Shown piece after piece: positions 23,618 through 32,147 of a stretch of 64,000 nucleotides of DNA (the stretch's first letter is position 1; each line of letters starts with the position of its first letter). Below the pieces are notes generated by a model. The model worked only from the letters and a program-made list of their open reading frames with translations. It did not search any database and was not told the origin of the DNA. This stretch comes from DAOUKH01 sp034421515 (GTDB taxonomy: Bacteria > Chloroflexota > Dehalococcoidia > SHYB01): positions 1 to 64,000 of the forward strand of contig DAOUKH010000093.1 of NCBI GenBank assembly GCA_034421515.1. Reading direction: 5' to 3'. A program made the position numbers and the translations under genes.

Positions 23618-24934
23618 ATGGGCGCGTCACGGCATCGGCCGCCGCTCCAGGGCATACGGGTGCTCGACCTGACGATGGTGGTGGCCGGCCCTTATGCCAC
23701 GATGCTCCTGGCGGACTGGGGCGCCGAGGTCATCCGGCTCGATACGCCGGAGGTCTTCGTGCCCTACACGCGGGGCACGGCGGCGCGGCCCACCAAGGAG
23801 TATGTCGACTTGGTCAAGGGCTCGGGGTACGGCTACGCGGGCAACACCCCTGAGCCCCGCCCGTGGAACCGGTACACCATGTTCCAAAACCACGCGCGCA
23901 ACAAGCTGAGCATGACCGTCGACCTCCGCTCCAAGGAGGGGCTGCGCACGTTCGACGACCTGCTCGCCATCTCCGACATCGTCGTCGAGAACAACGTGCC
24001 GGCGACGCTCGGCAAGCTCGGGATCACGTGGGATTACATCCGGGCCCGGCGGCCCGACGTCGTCATGCTGCGGCTGCCCGCCTTCGGCCTCGGCGGCGAG
24101 TACGAGAACTTCCGCGCCTTCGGCTCCCACATCGAGGCCGTCGCCGGCCATTTGTACATTCGGGGCTACCCGGACACGGACGTCACCATGCGGGGCATCC
24201 TTCCCATCGCCGACGGGCCGTCGGGGGTGGGAGGCGCGCTGGCCGCGGTCATGGCGCTGCGCCACCGGTCTCGTACGGGACAGGGCCAGTTGGTCGAGCT
24301 GTCGCAGACCGAGAACTTCGCGACCTACCTCGGCGAGGCGTTCATGGAGTACTCCATGCACCGGCGCAACGTGGAGCCGACCGGAAACCGCCACCCCTTC
24401 TACGCTCCCCATGGCGTCTACCCGTGCCTGGGCGACGATCGCTGGGTCACGATCGCCATCTCGACCGACGAGCAGTGGGCCGCCTTCTGTGAGGCCGCCG
24501 ACCCGTCGGCGTCCTGGACGAGGGACGAGCGCTTCGCCACCAACAAAGGCCGCCTCGCCCACCACGACGAGCTTGACGAGCGCATCGCGTCATGGACCGC
24601 CGCCCGCGACCACTACGCGGTGATGCAGATGCTGCAAGAGGCCGGCGTCCCCGCGGGCGCCGTCATCGACGAAGGGGAAGCCTTCGACGATCCGCAGCTC
24701 GCCGCCCGGGGCTTCTTCGACCGCGTCACGCACGCCGAGTGTGGAACGCACCGCTATCCCGGCATTAGTTTCAAGATGCGCCACACACCCAACGCGATCA
24801 GGATGCCGCCGTGCCGCCTCGGGGAGCACAACGACTTCGTCTACGGCGAGCTGCTCGGCACGCCTCCGGCCAAGATGGACGAACTGTCGGCGAGGGGTAG
24901 AATGACCATGGACTACGCGCCGGAGCTTCTATGA
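23618..24934 (+). CDS. Class III CoA-transferase, catalytic subunit
   Basis: CaiB/BaiF family protein of 438 residues. LQGIRVLDLTMVVAGPYAT opens the Rossmann-like domain; NKLSMTVDLRSKEGL, SDIVVENNVPATL and TGQGQLVELS follow. The expected catalytic aspartate is present as Asp199 in LPIADGPSGVGG. Between the N-terminal strand and the conserved core it has an insertion (about 45-85) absent in the neighbouring paralogue. Gene order and a 2-nt gap argue for a complex with the Asp-less paralogue. The HMG-CoA-synthase-like gene follows after 25 nt. Confidence 0.9.
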   Translation: MGASRHRPPLQGIRVLDLTMVVAGPYATMLLADWGAEVIRLDTPEVFVPYTRGTAARPTKEYVDLVKGSGYGYAGNTPEPRPWNRYTMFQNHARNKLSMTVDLRSKEGLRTFDDLLAISDIVVENNVPATLGKLGITWDYIRARRPDVVMLRLPAFGLGGEYENFRAFGSHIEAVAGHLYIRGYPDTDVTMRGILPIADGPSGVGGALAAVMALRHRSRTGQGQLVELSQTENFATYLGEAFMEYSMHRRNVEPTGNRHPFYAPHGVYPCLGDDRWVTIAISTDEQWAAFCEAADPSASWTRDERFATNKGRLAHHDELDERIASWTAARDHYAVMQMLQEAGVPAGAVIDEGEAFDDPQLAARGFFDRVTHAECGTHRYPGISFKMRHTPNAIRMPPCRLGEHNDFVYGELLGTPPAKMDELSARGRMTMDYAPELL

Positions 24935-24959
24935 AGCTCGCGGTCGAGGCGGCAGGCGG

Positions 24960-26393
24960 ATGGTAGGGATCAAGGCGTTCGGGGCCTACGTTCCCCGGCA
25001 CAGGCTGACCGCGGAAACGGCGGGGTGGAACGTCCGCGGCGAGCGCGCCGTCGCCAACTTCGACGAGGACAGCGTCACCATGGCGGTCGCCGCCGGGGAG
25101 AACTGCCTCGCCAACGTCGACCGCTCCGCCGTCGACGGCGTGATCTTCGCCTCGACGACGGCCCCCTATTGGGAGAAGCAGAGCGCCTCGACCGTGGCCG
25201 CGGCGCTCGACCTGCGGCGCGACCTCTTCTCGCATGACGCCGGCGGCGCGCTCCGCTGCGGCACGTCCGCGCTGCAGATGGCCGGAGACGCCGTCGCGTC
25301 GGGCCGCGCCGGGAATGTGCTCGTGGTCGCCGCCGACACGCGCATGGCCTACCCGCGCAGTCCGCTCGAACCCTATCTCGGCGACGGCGCCGCGGCGCTG
25401 CTCGTTGGCGCCGACGGCGTGTTGGCAGAGATCGAAGGCTCGCATTTTGTTTCCGACCACATGGTCGACGTGTGGCGCTCGGGCCGCGACGCGTTCGTGC
25501 GGTCGGGCGAGGACCGCTTCATCATGGAAGCCGGCTACGTCCCGATCATGGTGGAGGCCATCTCCGGCCTCGCCGCCAAGCTCGGCAAGGGGCCCAAGGA
25601 CTTCGCCAAGCTCGCCTACTACAGTCCCGACCCCCGGCGCCACGCGGAGATCGCGCGGCGCGTGGGCGCCGAGGCCGCCCAGGTGCAGGAGCCGGGCTAC
25701 GGCGCGGTGGGCAACACCGGCGCCGCCTTCCCCCTGATGCTGCTCGCGGCGGCGCTGGAAACGGCCAAGCCGAGCGACCGCATCATGCTGGCGGGGTACG
25801 GGGACGGCGCCGACGCCTACTCGCTGGTGGTGACCGACGTGGAGGCGTTCAAGCCCGCGATGAGCGCTATGGAGCTAGTCGGCAGCAAACTCTCCGTTGC
25901 TTCGTACGAGGACTATCTCCGCTGGCGGGGGCAGGTCGTGCAGGAGCCGCCACGCCGCCCCGACCCCCAGCCGATATCCTTGCAGGCGGCGTGGCGCGAC
26001 CGGGAGGCCAACATCCGCTTCCACGGCGGCAAGTGCACCGCCTGCGGCGAGGTCCAATACCCGCCCCAGAAGGTCTGCGCCTTCTGCCGCGCCGACGATC
26101 AATGGGAGATGGTCCGGTTGGCGGACAAGGGCGGCGTGATCAAGACCTTCTCCATGGACCACGTCTCGGGAACGCAGGACACCCCCCTCGTGCTCACCGT
26201 CGTCGACTTCAACGGCGGCGGCCGCGCGCTCATCATGATGACCGACAGGAATATCGAGGACGTGCGGGTCGGCCTGCCCGTCGAGATGACCTTCCGAAAG
26301 CTCGACGTCATCGACGGGATTCACAACTACTACTGGAAGTCGATGCCGGTGCGCGCCCCCGCCACAGGGGCGGATGCAGCCGCCGGCGGGTGA
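24960..26393 (+). CDS. HMG-CoA-synthase-like thiolase-fold protein fused to a DUF35 zinc-ribbon/OB domain
   Basis: A 477-residue fusion. Residues 1-310 are a condensing-enzyme fold like archaeal HMG-CoA synthase (NFDEDSVTMAV, EPYLGDGAAALLVG), with nucleophile Cys100 in ALRCGTSALQ. Residues about 340-470 are a DUF35 domain with a zinc ribbon (Cys359, Cys362, Cys373, Cys376) and an OB fold. At the usual HMG-CoA synthase acid/base sites I read Thr66 (ASTTAPY) for the glutamate and Tyr221 (YYSPDP) for the histidine. So it probably does not make HMG-CoA, though acyl transfer through Cys100 remains possible. In archaea a DUF35 protein bridges thiolase and HMG-CoA synthase; here DUF35 is fused and a thiolase gene follows. 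Confidence 0.85.
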   Translation: MVGIKAFGAYVPRHRLTAETAGWNVRGERAVANFDEDSVTMAVAAGENCLANVDRSAVDGVIFASTTAPYWEKQSASTVAAALDLRRDLFSHDAGGALRCGTSALQMAGDAVASGRAGNVLVVAADTRMAYPRSPLEPYLGDGAAALLVGADGVLAEIEGSHFVSDHMVDVWRSGRDAFVRSGEDRFIMEAGYVPIMVEAISGLAAKLGKGPKDFAKLAYYSPDPRRHAEIARRVGAEAAQVQEPGYGAVGNTGAAFPLMLLAAALETAKPSDRIMLAGYGDGADAYSLVVTDVEAFKPAMSAMELVGSKLSVASYEDYLRWRGQVVQEPPRRPDPQPISLQAAWRDREANIRFHGGKCTACGEVQYPPQKVCAFCRADDQWEMVRLADKGGVIKTFSMDHVSGTQDTPLVLTVVDFNGGGRALIMMTDRNIEDVRVGLPVEMTFRKLDVIDGIHNYYWKSMPVRAPATGADAAAGG

Positions 26394-26448
26394 GGATGTG
26401 GGCCGGTACCCTGTAGGCCGGCAAGGCTGGAGTAAGGAGGGGCGAGCA

Positions 26449-27639
26449 ATGGGCGGAATCGCGGACAGAGTGGCCATCGTAGGAATGGGCTGCACCAGGT
26501 TCGGCGAGCGCTGGGGCGAGGGCCCCGAAGACCTCCTCGTCGAGGCCGCGGCCGAGGCCTTGGAGGACGCCGGGCTCGAGGCCAAGGACATCGACGCGGC
26601 GTGGCTCGGCACCATGTTGTCGGGCTGGAGCGGCCAGCCCCTCGCCAAGGCTTTGAAGCTCGACTACATCCCGATCACCCGCGTCGAGAACTTCTGCGCC
26701 ACGGGCACCGACGCCTTTCGCAACGCCTGCTTCGCCGTCGCCTCAGGAGCCTACGAGGTGGTGATGGTCGCCGGCGTCGAGAAGCTCAAGGACACCGGCT
26801 TCACCGGGCTCGCCTCTCCCCTCATCCTCCCCAACACCAACGTCGAGTCGCCCGCGCCGCCGCCCGCGCAGTTCGCCCTGGCGGCCACCGCCTACTTCGA
26901 CCGCTACGGTCTCTCGTTCGACGAGGGCAAGGAGACGCTCGCCCAGATCGCGGTGAAGAACCACCACAACGGCAGTCTCAACCCCAAGGCCCACTTCCAA
27001 CGGGAGATCTCCGTCGAGCAGGCCCTGCGCGCCCCGATGATTGCCTGGCCGCTCGGCCTCTTCGATTGTTGCGGCGTCAGCGACGGCGCAGCGGTGGCCA
27101 TCATCACCCGCCCCGACATCGCCCGCACGATGCGCAACGACTACGTGCTCGTGAAGGGACTCGGCCTGGCGGTGGGCGCGGAACAGGGCACGCTCCGCCG
27201 CGACGCCGAGTTCACCTACTTCCCCGAAAACGTCCACGCCGCCAAGGAAGCCTACGAGCAGGCCGGCATCGCCGACCCCCGCAAGGAAATCAGCATCGCC
27301 GAGGTCCACGACTGCTTCACCATCACCGAGATGATCCTCTACGAGGACCTGGGGTTCTCGGAACGCGGCCAGGCCGCCGACGACGTCAGGGCCGGGGCCT
27401 TCACCCTCGAAGGAGACCTCCCGGTCAACACCGACGGAGGTCTGAAGTGCTTCGGCCATCCCATCGGGGCTAGCGGCATCCGCATGATGTATGAGGTCTA
27501 CAAGCAGCTGCAGGCCAAGGCCGGGCCCCGCCAGGTGCAGGACGCGGAGATCGGCCTGACCCACAACCTCGGCGGCTACCCGGGGTCGTTCACCGGGGCG
27601 GTCACCGTGCTGGGACGGGCCGACACCGCGATGGGGTAG
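26449..27639 (+). CDS. Thiolase family protein (SCP-x/acetyl-CoA acetyltransferase type)
   Basis: Thiolase-fold protein of 396 residues. The nucleophile is in VENFCATGTDAF. IAEVHDCFTITEM and KCFGHPIGASGIRMMYEVY carry the His and second-half active-site elements of SCP-x-type thiolases, and the end has NLGGYPGSFTGAV. It should cleave or form a beta-ketoacyl-CoA. AAGGAGG 8 nt before ATG 26449 fixes the start. It lies 55 nt after the HMG-CoA-synthase-like/DUF35 fusion and probably forms a complex with it. The amidohydrolase gene follows after 10 nt. Confidence 0.92.
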   Translation: MGGIADRVAIVGMGCTRFGERWGEGPEDLLVEAAAEALEDAGLEAKDIDAAWLGTMLSGWSGQPLAKALKLDYIPITRVENFCATGTDAFRNACFAVASGAYEVVMVAGVEKLKDTGFTGLASPLILPNTNVESPAPPPAQFALAATAYFDRYGLSFDEGKETLAQIAVKNHHNGSLNPKAHFQREISVEQALRAPMIAWPLGLFDCCGVSDGAAVAIITRPDIARTMRNDYVLVKGLGLAVGAEQGTLRRDAEFTYFPENVHAAKEAYEQAGIADPRKEISIAEVHDCFTITEMILYEDLGFSERGQAADDVRAGAFTLEGDLPVNTDGGLKCFGHPIGASGIRMMYEVYKQLQAKAGPRQVQDAEIGLTHNLGGYPGSFTGAVTVLGRADTAMG

Positions 27640-27649
27640 GAGGGGGAAG

Positions 27650-28750
27650 ATGACCACGAACGGCGAAGCGCTCTCGGCCGACTCGCACGTCAACGTCCCG
27701 ATCGACGATTGGGCCCGCTACCTGCCCGCGGACTACCGCGACCGCACGCCCGTACTCGATGAGGCCGAGGACGCCGACTACATGATCTTCGAGGGCAGGC
27801 GCTCGCCCATTCAAGGGCTCGCCGCCATGGCCGGCCGCAGGCCCGAAGAGTACAGCGAGCGCATGAAGAACACCGACGCCCGGCCCGGAGGGTGGGACCC
27901 CGCCGAGCGCGTCAAAGACCAGGACATCGACGGCGTCATCGCGGAGGTTCTCTACGGCGGAGGCCCGCCCGGCCAGCCCGACGACATCGCCTTCCGCTTC
28001 GCGCTCTACCGCGCCTACAACGATTGGCTCGCCGACTTCTGCGCCCAAGCGCCGGGGCGGCTCTTCGGCATCGGCTTCCTGCCCATCTTCGAGATCGAGG
28101 GCGCCGTCGCCGAGCTTGAGCGCATCAAGGATATCGGCCTCGTCGGCGCGGTCCTGCCCACCACCCAGAACATCCACCCCTACGGCGAGCCCTACTGGGA
28201 CCCGATCTGGGAGGCCGCCCAGGAATTGAACATCCCCCTGCACTTCCATGCCAGGGAGGGGATCACCGTCGGCGGCGAGAAGCTGCCCTACGAGGGGCGC
28301 AAGAAGACCGCCGCCTGGCTCACCGTGGGCGCGTTGACCCAATTCGAGCTCGCCGCCGAGCTGCTCTTTTCCGGTCTCTACGAACGCGTGCCGCGCGTCC
28401 GCGTGGGGCACGTCGAAGGCAACGTGGGATGGGTCCCCTATATGCTGGAGCGCGCCGACCAGGTCTTCGCGCAGCACCGCTTCTGGACGCGGCCGCCGAT
28501 CACCATGCCCCCCTCGGAACTCTGGCGGCGCAACTGCTTCGGCACGTTCATCCAGGACCGCGTCGGCGTGGAGCTGCGCGGCGCAATCGGTGTGGAAAAC
28601 GCCATGTGGAGCTCCGACTACCCCCACAGCGACACCCTCTGGCCGGGATCGCAAGAGGCGATCGGCCGGATGTTCCACGACGTGCCCGAAGGCGATAAGC
28701 ACGCCCTCCTGAAAGGCAACGCCATCCGCGAGTACGGACTCCCCCTCTAG
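27650..28750 (+). CDS. Amidohydrolase family 2 (metal-dependent TIM-barrel hydrolase)
   Basis: A 366-residue TIM-barrel protein of the PF04909 type, which includes decarboxylases and lactone or amide hydrolases. The metal motif near the N-terminus is SADSHVN (D-x-H). Later ligands are in PLHFHARE, VRVGHVEGN and the aspartate of WSSDYPHSDTLWPGS. AGGAGG precedes the ATG. It has a clear paralogue at 39851-40963 with the same WSSDYPHSDT motif. It follows the thiolase by 10 nt, so a ring-opened or carboxylated intermediate of the same pathway is a reasonable but unproven substrate. Confidence 0.9.
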   Translation: MTTNGEALSADSHVNVPIDDWARYLPADYRDRTPVLDEAEDADYMIFEGRRSPIQGLAAMAGRRPEEYSERMKNTDARPGGWDPAERVKDQDIDGVIAEVLYGGGPPGQPDDIAFRFALYRAYNDWLADFCAQAPGRLFGIGFLPIFEIEGAVAELERIKDIGLVGAVLPTTQNIHPYGEPYWDPIWEAAQELNIPLHFHAREGITVGGEKLPYEGRKKTAAWLTVGALTQFELAAELLFSGLYERVPRVRVGHVEGNVGWVPYMLERADQVFAQHRFWTRPPITMPPSELWRRNCFGTFIQDRVGVELRGAIGVENAMWSSDYPHSDTLWPGSQEAIGRMFHDVPEGDKHALLKGNAIREYGLPL

Positions 28751-28792
28751 GCCATCCCCGCACACCCGCCGGCTCGCAGGAGAACACGACAC

Positions 28793-29506
28793 GTGACCAA
28801 CCGGTTCGACTTGAGAAGAGACCTCACCCGATACTTCACCGAGTTCGTGGGCACGTTCATCCTCGTCTTCGTGGGCGCGGGGGCCATCGTCATCAACGCC
28901 GAGACGGGCGACCCCATCGGCACGCTCGGCATCGGCATCGTCTTCGGACTCGTCGTCATGGTCGTCATCGTCGCCACGGGGCACATCTCGGGCGCGCACA
29001 TCAACCCGGCGGTGACCCTCGCCTTCGCGCTTACCCGCCACTTCCCCATACGAGACATCATCCCCTACTGGGGCGCGCAGCTCGGCGGCGCAGCCCTAGC
29101 GGCCGGGATCGTCCGATGGATGTTCAGCGACGCCGCGAACGTGGGGGCCACGCTGCCGCGGAACTCGGCGGGGCAGGCCTTCGGCCTCGAGATCTTCCTG
29201 ACCTTCATCCTCATGTTCGTGATCATGGCCGTGGCCACGGACACGCGGATCATCAGGAGCAACGCCGCCATCGCCATCGGGGCGACGGTGGCCCTCGAGG
29301 CAATCTACGCCGGCCCCATCAGCGGCGCGTCGATGAACCCCGCGCGTTCTTTCGGCCCCGCCGCCGCTTCGGGTGTCTTCCTGCACCACTGGGTCTACTG
29401 GGCGGGGCCGATCTTGGGCGCTGCCGTCGGCGCGCTCCTCTACAAGTTCCTCCACCGCATGGACGCCGCCGAGAAGGACGAAGAGGAGCCGGCGGCGACC
29501 GAATAG
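28793..29506 (+). CDS. Aquaporin/glycerol-facilitator (MIP) family channel
   Basis: A six-helix channel of 237 residues with both half-helix NPA boxes: SGAHINPAVT and SGASMNPARSFGPA; the arginine after the second box is the selectivity-filter residue. It conducts water or small neutral solutes. The short C-terminal tail is acidic (EKDEEEPAATE). The start is GTG, with AGGAG 10 nt upstream. It is the last gene of the plus-strand run from 21592, before a new promoter at 29534. Confidence 0.93.
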   Translation: MTNRFDLRRDLTRYFTEFVGTFILVFVGAGAIVINAETGDPIGTLGIGIVFGLVVMVVIVATGHISGAHINPAVTLAFALTRHFPIRDIIPYWGAQLGGAALAAGIVRWMFSDAANVGATLPRNSAGQAFGLEIFLTFILMFVIMAVATDTRIIRSNAAIAIGATVALEAIYAGPISGASMNPARSFGPAAASGVFLHHWVYWAGPILGAAVGALLYKFLHRMDAAEKDEEEPAATE

Positions 29507-29533
29507 GGCAGCCGCTGCACGCCTCGGCGCGCG

Positions 29534-29562
29534 TTGACGCGCCTAGGTGCCTTAGGTATACT
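29534..29562 (+). promoter_or_regulatory. Predicted sigma70-type promoter
   Basis: TTGACG (29534-29539), a 17-bp spacer and TATACT (29557-29562) lie about 125 nt upstream of the MaoC-like gene. This is one of the best promoter matches in the window. Confidence 0.7.
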
Positions 29563-29685
29563 CCGCCCGCTTGTTTGGGCGCGCTAACTGAAGCGGCGGC
29601 CTCGGTCTCCCCCATCCCGGACCCGTGGACCGCAGCCCCGTGCGCCCTTCCTTTCTACCGACCTCCCAAAGCTGAGGAGAAGCGA

Positions 29686-30918
29686 ATGACCACCAAGGCC
29701 GACAAGCACACCGCCGCCAAGATCACGCCCGAAGACGTGGCGAAGATGCGGATGCTCATCAACCAGCCCGAGCCCAACACCGAGTACCCCTGGCACCCCG
29801 TCGCCAATCCCAACGACTTCCGCCGCTACCTCCACAACTGCGGCAGCGACAACCCGCTCTACCTCGACCCCGAGTACGGCGCGAAGAGCCGGTGGCGCAG
29901 CGTCATCGCCCCGCCGATGTTCATCATCACCATGGGCTTCGACGAGTCCGGCGTGCTGCCCCCGGAGATCAAGGAGAAGAGCCGGGGCGCCCTGCGGGGT
30001 ATCGGCATGTACCAGTCGGGGTTCGAGTTCGAGTGGTACCGCCCCATCTTCCCCGGCGACCAGTTGCACAAGAAGTCGTTCATCTCGGACGTCATCGAAA
30101 AGGAGAGTGCCTTCGCCAACAAGTCGGTGATGGTGAAGCACCAGACCTCGTACATGAACGCCCGCGGCGAGGACATCGGCGCCTACCGCTTCCTCATGAT
30201 CCACGCCGAGCGCGGCACGGCGGCCAAGAAGGGCAAGTACAAGGCCACCGAGCCCGGGATGTACTCCGAGGAGGACGTGGCCAAGATCGACGAGGTCTAC
30301 GAGAACCAGTACCGCCGCGGCGCCGAGCCCCGTTACTGGGAGGACGTCGAGGAAGGCGAACCGCTTCCTCCGATGGTGAAGGGCCCCCTCACCATGGTCG
30401 ACATCATCGGCTTTCACATCGCCATCGGCTGGGGCGGGTTCGGCATCAACCCCGGCCGCATGAACTATCTGAACCGCAAGCGTATGCCCCGCTTCTACGT
30501 CCCCGGGCGCTACGGCTTTCCCGAGGCCGTCCAGCGCATGCACTGGGAGGAAGACTGGGCCAAGAAGGTCGGCACACCGATGTCCTACGACTACGGCATG
30601 ATGCGGGCCGAGTACACCATCCAGTACCTCACCGATTGGATGGGGGACGACGGCTGGCTGTGGAAGATGGAATGCGAGATGCGCAAGTTCAACTACCACG
30701 GCGACATTCAGTGGTTCGGCGGCAAGGTCGCGCGGAAGTTTCAGGAAGGGCCGCACTACTGCGTCGAGGTGGAGACTTGGGCCGAAAGCCAGCGCGGCGA
30801 GGTCACCACGCCCGGCAAGGGCACCATCATCCTGCCGTCACGCGAGGGCGGCCCCGCCCAGCTTCCCGACCCGCCGCAGAACACGGACGCGCAGAACGCG
30901 CTCGCCGACCGCGCCTAG
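29686..30918 (+). CDS. MaoC-like double hot-dog dehydratase/hydratase
   Basis: A 410-residue protein with an N-terminal FAS1-like/MaoC dehydratase domain (NCGSDNPLYLDPEYG, VIAPPMF) and a second hot-dog domain in the C-terminal half (GPLTMVDIIGFHIAIGWGG). Relatives hydrate enoyl-CoA to the (R)-3-hydroxyacyl form. In hydratase-2 enzymes the motif has His where this protein has Tyr59 (DNPLYLD), so the N-terminal site may be inactive or altered. GAGGAG precedes ATG 29686. It has its own promoter. Its TAG stop and the convergent CoA-transferase's TAG share the same CTAG. Confidence 0.85.
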   Translation: MTTKADKHTAAKITPEDVAKMRMLINQPEPNTEYPWHPVANPNDFRRYLHNCGSDNPLYLDPEYGAKSRWRSVIAPPMFIITMGFDESGVLPPEIKEKSRGALRGIGMYQSGFEFEWYRPIFPGDQLHKKSFISDVIEKESAFANKSVMVKHQTSYMNARGEDIGAYRFLMIHAERGTAAKKGKYKATEPGMYSEEDVAKIDEVYENQYRRGAEPRYWEDVEEGEPLPPMVKGPLTMVDIIGFHIAIGWGGFGINPGRMNYLNRKRMPRFYVPGRYGFPEAVQRMHWEEDWAKKVGTPMSYDYGMMRAEYTIQYLTDWMGDDGWLWKMECEMRKFNYHGDIQWFGGKVARKFQEGPHYCVEVETWAESQRGEVTTPGKGTIILPSREGGPAQLPDPPQNTDAQNALADRA

Positions 30919-32147
30919 CTCCCGCCGGCGGCCTCGATCTCGTCCGCGCTCAGACCGAGCTCGCGGCCGAGAATCTCGCCGTTGTGCTCGCCGAGGAAGG
31001 GAGCACGCGGCCCGTTCCGCCACGGTAGCCGCTCGGAGACCCACGGCGATCCGGGGTAGTCGAAGGAGCGGCCCAGCTCGGGGTGCTCGACCTTGGTGAA
31101 GCTCCCCCGCTCCTTGAAATGCGGATCGTCCAGACTCTCGTGGGTCTCCCGGATTGGGGCCCAGATCACGCCGTGCCGTTGCGCCGCGTGGAAGGCGTCC
31201 TCGACGGTCTGCGTCGCCAGGAAGGCCTGCACCACCTCGTCGACGTGCTGCCGCGCCTCCGGCTGCTTTCGGAAGGTGGGATCGGCGTAGCGCGGGTCCT
31301 TCAGGTCTTCCGCCATCCCGAACTCGTCGAGCAGCTCGACGACCCGCTCCCACTCGCCGGGGAAGAGCCCCAGCATCACCTGCATGTACTTGCCGTCCGC
31401 GCTGAACATCTCCGGCGACAGCGGGGTGCGTTCGTTGATCGCGCCCGCGACCATGTACCACGACAGGTTGTTCTCGGTGCAGTTGTTGGCCGCGGCGTGG
31501 TACGACAGATCGATCCGCTGGCCGCGGCCCGTCTCGTCCCGGTAGGCGAGGGCGGCCAGCACGTCCATGACGCCCAAGCAGCCCGCGATGTGCGACGACT
31601 GGTGCGGCTGCGGCGCGATGGGCGGCGTGTCCCACACCCCCTGCTCTGCAGAGAGATAGCCGGAAATCATCATCTGCCCGCCCAAGGCCAGCATGATGAG
31701 GTCGCTGCCGTCGTACTCCGCCCACGGTCCGTCGAGGCCGAAGTCGCTGAGCGAAAGGACGATGAGCCTGGGCAGCTCGTCGTGCAGCCGCTCCCACGGC
31801 AGCCCGATGCGTTCCAGTCCCCCCGGGCCCAGGCTTTCCACGAGGATGTCGCAGCCTTCGAGCAAACGGCGCAGCGCCTCAACGCCGGCGGGGCACTCGA
31901 TGTCCAGGGTGACTCCTCGCTTGCCCTGGTTGTAGTGCCACCAGAACAGGCTGCTTTCGGGGGAGGGTTCGCCCCGGTAGAACGGCCCGACGCACCGGCC
32001 CGGCGAGCCTTCGGGCGGCTCGACGGTCACCACGTCCGCGCCCAGCCCGGCGAGCAGCTTGCCGCAGAACGCGCCGCGCTCGTCCCCCACCTCCACGACG
32101 CGCACACCGGTGAGCGGATGGCCGACGCCAACGGCGAGACGGTCCAT
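30915..32147 (-). CDS. Class III CoA-transferase, subunit lacking the catalytic aspartate
   Basis: CaiB/BaiF family protein of 410 residues: LTGVRVVEVGDERGAFCGKLL, YNQGKRGVTLDIE, SLSDFGLDGPWAEYDGSD and TGRGQRIDLS. Counting back from TGRG puts Ser185 (PHQSSHIAG) at the catalytic position. Its start codon overlaps the stop of the upstream family member (TGATG), so the two are translationally coupled. That neighbour keeps the aspartate. In the first half this chain resembles the first domain of the fused protein at 8913-11384 (GxxGAxCG(K/R)(I/L)L; VAPFYR/VGPFYR), pointing to a common 'A-type' lineage. Confidence 0.88.
   Translation of the reverse strand: MDRLAVGVGHPLTGVRVVEVGDERGAFCGKLLAGLGADVVTVEPPEGSPGRCVGPFYRGEPSPESSLFWWHYNQGKRGVTLDIECPAGVEALRRLLEGCDILVESLGPGGLERIGLPWERLHDELPRLIVLSLSDFGLDGPWAEYDGSDLIMLALGGQMMISGYLSAEQGVWDTPPIAPQPHQSSHIAGCLGVMDVLAALAYRDETGRGQRIDLSYHAAANNCTENNLSWYMVAGAINERTPLSPEMFSADGKYMQVMLGLFPGEWERVVELLDEFGMAEDLKDPRYADPTFRKQPEARQHVDEVVQAFLATQTVEDAFHAAQRHGVIWAPIRETHESLDDPHFKERGSFTKVEHPELGRSFDYPGSPWVSERLPWRNGPRAPFLGEHNGEILGRELGLSADEIEAAGGS

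Noticed and set aside
22155..23630. 491-codon antisense frame under the CoA-transferase
   Set aside because: Same composition artefact; the plus strand encodes a clear CaiB/BaiF protein.
24960..27639. Mevalonate-pathway HMG-CoA synthase and acetoacetyl-CoA thiolase
   Set aside because: The acid/base residues expected of HMG-CoA synthase look changed, and no other mevalonate gene is present in the window.
27602..29041. 479-codon antisense frame under the amidohydrolase and aquaporin genes
   Set aside because: It spans two well-supported plus-strand genes and has low-complexity, charge-biased sequence.
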